The notes beneath the pieces were generated by a model. The model ran no database searches. It was not told the origin of the DNA and worked only from the letters and a program-made list of their open reading frames with translations. This document shows, piece by piece, positions 6,599 to 10,437 of a stretch of 10,437 nt of DNA. The stretch is taken from positions 1-10,437 of the forward strand of contig JAUXEH010000085.1 in assembly GCA_030620655.1 (NCBI GenBank), written 5' to 3'. This DNA comes from Candidatus Aminicenantota bacterium. GTDB lineage: Bacteria > Acidobacteriota > Aminicenantia > Aminicenantales > Aminicenantaceae. The position numbers were made by a program, and so were the translations under genes. Position 1 is the stretch's first letter. Each line of letters begins with the position of its first letter.

Positions 6599-9118
6599 AT
6601 GAGCAAACACAGGACCGTTGTTGGGATGTTCTTCGCTCTGCTCCTTGCCTGTGCCCTCGATGGCCAGGTAGAACCCTACTACAGGCTTCTGTTCGAGAGA
6701 GGCCTGTTCATGATGGAGGCGGAAGCCGACCTGACGGGTGCGGTCCCCATTTTCCAGGAGATCCTCAAGAGACACCCTCATGACAGGCGGTATGCCGCCC
6801 TCTCGCAGTTCTATCTGGGGTTGTGCTACAAGAGGATGGGATCGGACTCGGCCATCCAGGCTTTTCAAGAGGTTGGGTTGAATTTTGCGGATCAAGCCCG
6901 CATCGTCAGGCTGGCCGAGGCGGAGCTGGCGTCCCTGACAAGTCCCGAGAATCCCGAAAGCCAGGCACAGCCGGAGTCCGTGCCGCAGAGGATCTGGACG
7001 GGGGAGAGTGTCTACGGGACCGGAGTGCTTTCCAGTGACGGCCGCTTTTATGCCTATGTCGACCGGGAATCAGGTGATCTGTATCTGCTGGAGATCCCAA
7101 GCCGCCGGGCCCGCCCTTTGGTGAGGAGCGGCAGGGGAGAGACAGGCGGCGGATTCGCCGAATCCGCCGCGATCTCGCCTGATGTCCGGCAGGTTGCATA
7201 CGGCTGGCAAAACCAGGAGGGAAGGGGTGAGCTCCGGGTCGTGAACATGGACGGGTCCGGACAGCGGACCCTGTTCTCAGACCCAGGTGTGCAGCACGCC
7301 CGCCCCATGGACTGGACACCGGATGCGGATCGGATCCTGGTGTGCATGGTCGGGTACGACCTTACAGTGCGGGTTGTCTTTGTGAGCTCTCGGGAGGGTG
7401 CGCTTCATCCGGTCAGGGAGATGGGTGTCGAGTGGCCGGATCACATGCGGCTTTCGCCGGACGGCCGGTATCTGGCGTACAGCCTTCTCCGGTCCGCGGA
7501 GGATCCGGAACACGATATTTTCCTGTACAGCATCGCGGAACAGCAGGAAACGGCCCTGGTCGTGCAGCCCGGGGATGATCGACTCCTGGGCTGGACTGCG
7601 GAAGGCGGGAACATCCTCTACATCAGCGACAGGGCGGGCAGCGCGGATGTCTTTTCTCTTCCCATCTGGGAGGGGAAGCCCCGGCCTCCGTCCAGAGGGA
7701 TCAGGGTCGATCTCGGCCCTTTGCATCCTGTGGGCCCTTCCGGGGATAGAGGATTCTTCTATGAGAGGAAGGGGCGAGGGAAACCGTGGGCGGGGAGCGC
7801 CCCCGGCAAAACCGAGCTGTGGGTGATCCATGATTTTTTCCCGGAAAAAAGCCGGATCCTGACGGTCCCCGACCAGTTCACCACGATCCAGGCTGCGGTG
7901 TCTGCCGCTGATCCCGGGGACACGGTTTATGTCCGAAGGGGTGTGTATCCTGAAAATGTCACGATCGACAAATCTCTGTCCTTGCTGGGGGAGGGCAGAG
8001 AGTCCACCATCATCGACGGCAGGGGAGGCGAAAGCGTCATTAAAATAACGGCCGGCAATGTGAGTGTGGACGGCGTGACCATCACGAACGGACAGACCGG
8101 AGTGGACCTCAGATCTGCGCAGCCCATACGGCAGGTCACACTCAAAAACAGCATAGTGACTTCGAATATAAGGGATGGGATCCACTCCAGGAACAGCGGC
8201 GGCGATCATACGATCGAAGGCTGCATCCTGTCCCACAACGGTGCGTACGCCCTCAATGCGCACCAGTTCTCGAGGAGCGTCATCCGGGGCTGCCGCGTCT
8301 TCGGCAACGGCGGGGGACTCCGTGTCGGCTGGGGCTGGCACATCCGGGTGGAGGGAAACCTGGTTTATCAGAACGGCAGCACGGGCATCTATCCCGACTC
8401 CTGCTATTACTCCATATTCGAGCGGAACCTGATCCATGCCAACGGAGAACTGGGGATCAAGCTGGGATACATCTCCAGCCGAAACACCATCCGGGAGAAC
8501 ATCATACTCGGCCATGCGGAGGGGATTCGGGTCGGGTTGGAATGGGGAGGGTACAGCAGGAACAGGATCTATCACAACGATATCCTCCACAATCAAGTCC
8601 AGGTCGGTGAGGCGCGCGCGGGGCTGGCCGCGTTCCAACAGTGGGATAACGGGGCCCTGTCCGGTGGGAATTTCTGGTCGGGCTATGCGGGCCAGGATCG
8701 AGACGGAAACGGGATCGGGGACACTCCCTATCCGTTCATTCCCGGAGCCAGGGATGATTACCCCCTGGTGAAGCCGAGGAACAGCATACAGGCGGCCGTG
8801 ATAGTGGTCCCCGGGGACATGAGGCCGAGTCAAAGGAACGGCTGGATCACGGTCCGTATCGAACTGCCGGCCGGGCTGCCGGTCGAGGAGATAGACAGGA
8901 CGACCCTGCTGCTCGATAAAACCCTTCCTCCCGCGAAAAAGGGATTCTCCATCGGGGATTTCGATAGGGACGGAATCCCGGACATGCGTGTCAGATTCCG
9001 GTGGGGGAAGGCATCGGAGGCTCACCGTTCCGAGGGAAACAGGGAATTATCCATTACCGGTAAACTCAAGAACGGCCTTCCTTTCGAAGGTGCTGCTGTC
9101 CTGGAAACCCAGTTATAA
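6599..9118 (+). CDS. Exported TPR - PD40/TolB-like propeller - NosD-like beta-helix protein
   Basis: Large exported protein, 839 aa from the ATG at 6599. Residues 1-22 are a signal peptide; LLAC at 15-18 is a possible lipobox, so it may be a lipoprotein. Residues 27-113 are TPR-like (DLTGAVPIFQEILKRHP, YLGLCYKRMG, AIQAFQEVGLNFADQ). Residues 130-390 form a TolB/PD40-like propeller with repeated blade motifs (SSDGRFYAYVDRESGDLYLLE, SPDVRQVAYG, SPDGRYLAYS, ILYISDRAG). Residues 420-725 are a right-handed parallel beta-helix of the NosD/pectate-lyase type: TIQAAVSAADPGDTVYVRRG at the start, repeated N-x-I/V coils, and the terminal GGNFWSGYAGQDRDGNGIGD. Residues 728-839 are a beta-domain with GDFDRDGIPDMRVRF, resembling C-terminal domains of other surface proteins. 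The frame is open back to 6521, but only the 6599 start places the signal peptide at the N-terminus; its RBS is weak, suggesting reinitiation after the regulator 16 bp upstream. Ligand and activity are unknown. Confidence 0.85.
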   Translation: MSKHRTVVGMFFALLLACALDGQVEPYYRLLFERGLFMMEAEADLTGAVPIFQEILKRHPHDRRYAALSQFYLGLCYKRMGSDSAIQAFQEVGLNFADQARIVRLAEAELASLTSPENPESQAQPESVPQRIWTGESVYGTGVLSSDGRFYAYVDRESGDLYLLEIPSRRARPLVRSGRGETGGGFAESAAISPDVRQVAYGWQNQEGRGELRVVNMDGSGQRTLFSDPGVQHARPMDWTPDADRILVCMVGYDLTVRVVFVSSREGALHPVREMGVEWPDHMRLSPDGRYLAYSLLRSAEDPEHDIFLYSIAEQQETALVVQPGDDRLLGWTAEGGNILYISDRAGSADVFSLPIWEGKPRPPSRGIRVDLGPLHPVGPSGDRGFFYERKGRGKPWAGSAPGKTELWVIHDFFPEKSRILTVPDQFTTIQAAVSAADPGDTVYVRRGVYPENVTIDKSLSLLGEGRESTIIDGRGGESVIKITAGNVSVDGVTITNGQTGVDLRSAQPIRQVTLKNSIVTSNIRDGIHSRNSGGDHTIEGCILSHNGAYALNAHQFSRSVIRGCRVFGNGGGLRVGWGWHIRVEGNLVYQNGSTGIYPDSCYYSIFERNLIHANGELGIKLGYISSRNTIRENIILGHAEGIRVGLEWGGYSRNRIYHNDILHNQVQVGEARAGLAAFQQWDNGALSGGNFWSGYAGQDRDGNGIGDTPYPFIPGARDDYPLVKPRNSIQAAVIVVPGDMRPSQRNGWITVRIELPAGLPVEEIDRTTLLLDKTLPPAKKGFSIGDFDRDGIPDMRVRFRWGKASEAHRSEGNRELSITGKLKNGLPFEGAAVLETQL

Positions 9119-9152
9119 TTTTTTACATTTTTTTACATTTCTTTGACACTCG
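9117..9152 (+). repeat. Promoter-proximal direct repeat module, copy 1
   Basis: Begins at the final AA of the stop codon of the preceding gene. It contains TTTTTTACAT twice in tandem (9119-9128 and 9129-9138), then TTCTTTGACA and CTCG. The same 36-bp module recurs at 9729-9764 with 33 of 36 identical bases; flanking sequence on both sides diverges. The TTTACAT, TTTACAT, TTTGACA series has exact 10-bp spacing and the last member overlaps the -35 box. It may act as an activator operator, an A/T-rich UP element, or both. Confidence 0.75.
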
Positions 9153-9174
9153 ATGCCTTCCATTTCGCTATATT
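9143..9174 (+). promoter_or_regulatory. Putative promoter for the 9195 gene
   Basis: TTGACA at 9143-9148 is a perfect -35 hexamer. The best -10 candidate is TATATT at 9169-9174 (5 of 6 to TATAAT), giving a long 20-bp spacer. Shorter spacers give clearly worse -10 matches. A start near 9181 would leave a leader of roughly 14 nt before the GTG codon. The long spacer and the phased repeats upstream suggest that an activator is needed (inference). Confidence 0.55.
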
Positions 9175-9194
9175 AATCCTGGAGCAGTGAAATC

Positions 9195-9671
9195 GTGTTG
9201 AAGTGCACCAGCCTCTATAGTCTGGTAGTCGTTCTGATGATGCCGTCAATTTCGCCGGCACAAACCTCCATCCCTGCCTCTCGGGCATCCATTGCCAGCG
9301 GGGAATTCAGGTTCCGGATCGTCACCGTAGCCTTTGAAGAAACCGCCATGGGATTCGCCCCGTCGGACATGGGGCCGGGCGACCGTGTGATGCTCGTCGA
9401 ATTCGAGCTTCTGGAGGGGAGCAGGGACTCGTTCAAAAACCTGGAGGTCCAGGCCACCTATGCTCCGGATGGAAAATCCAGCGCCGTCATCCTGATAGCG
9501 GACGGCATGGTCAGGATGCTGTCCGCGGTGACCATGACGGGGAAATCGTCGGATTTCAGGCCTGCGGAAGACAATGTCGCCTGGGCCTTCGTGGTCCCCG
9601 GAGACACCGTGGATTTCTCCCTGGAGTTTCCCACGGGTGAAACCATCGACCTTTCTCCCCTCATCAAGTGA
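9195..9671 (+). CDS. Exported protein of unknown function, predicted beta-rich fold
   Basis: I do not recognise this 158-aa protein. It starts with a signal peptide (LYSLVVVLMMPSISPAQ, likely cleavage after Ala22), so it should be exported. The rest alternates short strands: FRFRIVTVAFEE, DRVMLVEFELLEG, NLEVQATYAPDG, VAWAFVVPGDTVDFSLEFP. The order (a strand with a size or ligand statement, a mid-length insertion, then a V-P-G-D segment followed by a hydrophobic strand and a terminal IDLSPLIK) resembles immunoglobulin-like DUF4352/TRF2-type domains, but this is a fold impression only. GTG at 9195 is preferred, with GGAG at 9181-9184; TTG at 9198 is a possible alternative. It has its own promoter-like sequence immediately upstream and is probably transcribed separately from the preceding gene. 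Confidence 0.75.
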   Translation: MLKCTSLYSLVVVLMMPSISPAQTSIPASRASIASGEFRFRIVTVAFEETAMGFAPSDMGPGDRVMLVEFELLEGSRDSFKNLEVQATYAPDGKSSAVILIADGMVRMLSAVTMTGKSSDFRPAEDNVAWAFVVPGDTVDFSLEFPTGETIDLSPLIK

Positions 9672-9728
9672 TAAGGGAGATCACGTCCGCCTCTTGCCGG
9701 TGCTGGGTTTTCTCTGCAGATCTCTGAC

Positions 9729-9764
9729 AATTTTTTACATTCTTTTACTTTTCCTTGACACTCG
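9729..9764 (+). repeat. Promoter-proximal direct repeat module, copy 2
   Basis: Second copy of the 9117-9152 module: TTTTTTACAT at 9731-9740, TCTTTTACTT at 9741-9750, TTCCTTGACA at 9751-9760, then CTCG. It differs from copy 1 at three positions only, two of them T-to-C changes. It lies 57 bp after the stop of the previous gene and again ends in a TTGACA box in front of a gene for an exported protein. Confidence 0.75.
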
Positions 9765-9786
9765 GCCTGACGGGTTTTTCTAACAT
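9755..9786 (+). promoter_or_regulatory. Putative promoter for the SH3-domain gene
   Basis: TTGACA at 9755-9760 with TAACAT at 9781-9786 as the best -10 candidate (4 of 6 to TATAAT), again with a 20-bp spacer, as in the promoter at 9143-9174. The implied leader is about 65 nt and contains an imperfect hairpin at 9818-9837 (TCCGGCC, loop CCTCA, GGCCCGGA with one bulged base) ahead of the RBS. The -10 is weak on its own, consistent with activated expression. Confidence 0.45.
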
Positions 9787-9847
9787 GAGGGCAGCGTGGG
9801 TGTACCAATCCAGAATATCCGGCCCCTCAGGCCCGGAGCCATCACAC

Positions 9848-9854
9848 AAGGAGG
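9848..9854 (+). promoter_or_regulatory. Strong ribosome binding site
   Basis: AAGGAGG, a full Shine-Dalgarno match, 4 nt before the ATG at 9859. It supports the start of the right-edge gene. Confidence 0.8.
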
Positions 9855-9858
9855 ACAC

Positions 9859-10437
9859 ATGCAAAGATCACAGACCAGGATTTTGCTTTTTTCGCTTTTG
9901 TTGATCTCAGGGATTTTCGGTTTGGTGCGGTCCGGGGCCGCAGAGGAGGTGAGGCTGCGTGTCATCGCCGCCGATGCCTCGATCCGGCTGGCGGCACGGT
10001 CCGGCAGTGTCGTCGTGTCCACGGTCAAGCTGGGGGCGGTCCTGACCTCGGAGGCCAAGTCAGGCGAATGGTATCGTGTCGACCTCCCCCCCGATGAGGA
10101 CGGCTATGTGATTTCGGGCTTTGTCCATCAGGGCCAGGTGGAGGTCATCGGGGAGGCCGCGGTCGTCTTTGATGCGTTGAAGAAGATCCGGGTCAGCGCC
10201 GAGAATGCGGAGATCAGGGAGGGGCCCACTTCCGGGAGCCGGGAGATGGGGCAGGCGGCCCGGGGGACCGAGCTGGAGGCGGTCGAGATGGCCGGGGAAT
10301 GGTACAAGGTCGAGGTGGCTGCCGGCGTCTACGGATACATCCACCAGGCTCATGTCGAAGCCGTGGGGCCGTCCTCCCCCCAGGAATACCCCGTAAGAGA
10401 GGCGGTGCCGGCCCCGCAGGATAAGCCGCAGGACCCG
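9859..10437 (+). CDS. Exported protein with two SH3-like (SH3b) domains, partial at the right edge
   Basis: The reading frame is open from ATG 9859 to the window end (193 codons, no stop), so the C-terminus is missing. Residues 1-28 are a signal peptide (ILLFSLLLISGIFGLV, likely cleavage after GAA). Two bacterial SH3-like domains follow, at about 31-98 and 110-169. Each has the pattern of an early A-x-I-R segment with S/G-S (ADASIRLAARSGS; ENAEIREGPTSGS), a G-x-x-L turn, GEWYRV or GEWYKV, and a closing GYVISGFVHQGQVEVIG or GYIHQAHVEAVG. After 170 a Pro-rich linker begins (PSSPQEYP, VPAPQDKPQDP). Such tandem domains usually bind cell-wall or protein ligands in the envelope; the missing C-terminus may carry the main activity. 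It has a strong RBS and is preceded by the second repeat-promoter module, so it may be co-regulated with the 9195 gene. Confidence 0.85.
   Translation, partial: MQRSQTRILLFSLLLISGIFGLVRSGAAEEVRLRVIAADASIRLAARSGSVVVSTVKLGAVLTSEAKSGEWYRVDLPPDEDGYVISGFVHQGQVEVIGEAAVVFDALKKIRVSAENAEIREGPTSGSREMGQAARGTELEAVEMAGEWYKVEVAAGVYGYIHQAHVEAVGPSSPQEYPVREAVPAPQDKPQDP

Noticed and set aside
7277..9025. 582-codon open frame on the minus strand
   Set aside because: It lies fully antisense to the propeller/beta-helix gene, its translation is rich in Pro, Arg, Asp and His with no domain pattern, and long antisense frames are expected in G+C-rich codon-biased DNA.
9676..9740. Possible rho-independent terminator (GAGATC ... 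GATCTC followed by a T-rich run)
   Set aside because: The stem is only 6 bp with a loop of over 30 nt and is not G+C-rich; the T run belongs to the repeat module, which also occurs at 9119 without any preceding hairpin.

Overview
This window comes from a G+C-rich bacterial chromosome and reads entirely on the + strand: seven complete genes plus one cut off by the right edge. Several products carry export signals. The large 839-aa protein has a TPR-like N-terminus, a TolB/PD40-type propeller with SPDGR-like motifs and a NosD-like beta-helix. That build, with a 3-keto-disaccharide hydrolase (DUF1080) protein nearby, suggests a Gram-negative heterotroph such as Acidobacteriota (Aminicenantes-like) or a related environmental lineage. 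This is an impression from domain style, not a phylogenetic result.

Left part (1-3703): an ACT-domain malic enzyme, then an ammonia-lyase of the histidine/aromatic amino acid family whose MIO tripeptide reads Ala-Cys-Gly instead of Ala-Ser-Gly, then a small exported DUF1080 protein 13 bp downstream. Malic enzyme and the lyase are consistent with carbon and amino-acid catabolism, but no other histidine-utilisation gene is visible.

Middle part (3767-9118): a tight cluster of a sensor histidine kinase (TTG start, about 410-residue extracytoplasmic sensor region with a TPR-like stretch, no visible HAMP), an OmpR/PhoB-type response regulator overlapping it by 4 bp (ATGA), and, 16 bp later, the exported TPR-propeller-beta-helix protein. 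The layout suggests one operon in which an envelope protein is made together with a two-component system.

Right part (9119-10437): two genes for exported proteins, one of unknown function with a predicted beta-rich fold and one (partial) with two SH3-like domains. Each is preceded by an almost identical 36-bp module (33/36 identities) holding 10-bp-phased TTTACAT-like repeats that end in a TTGACA -35 box. This is the clearest unexplained structure in the window. Tandem 10-bp repeats just upstream of -35 are the kind of site OmpR/PhoB regulators use, so the adjacent two-component system is a testable candidate regulator.

No tRNA, rRNA, CRISPR array, transposase or integrase was seen. No stretch above 300 bp lacks a gene; the longest gap is 9672-9858.
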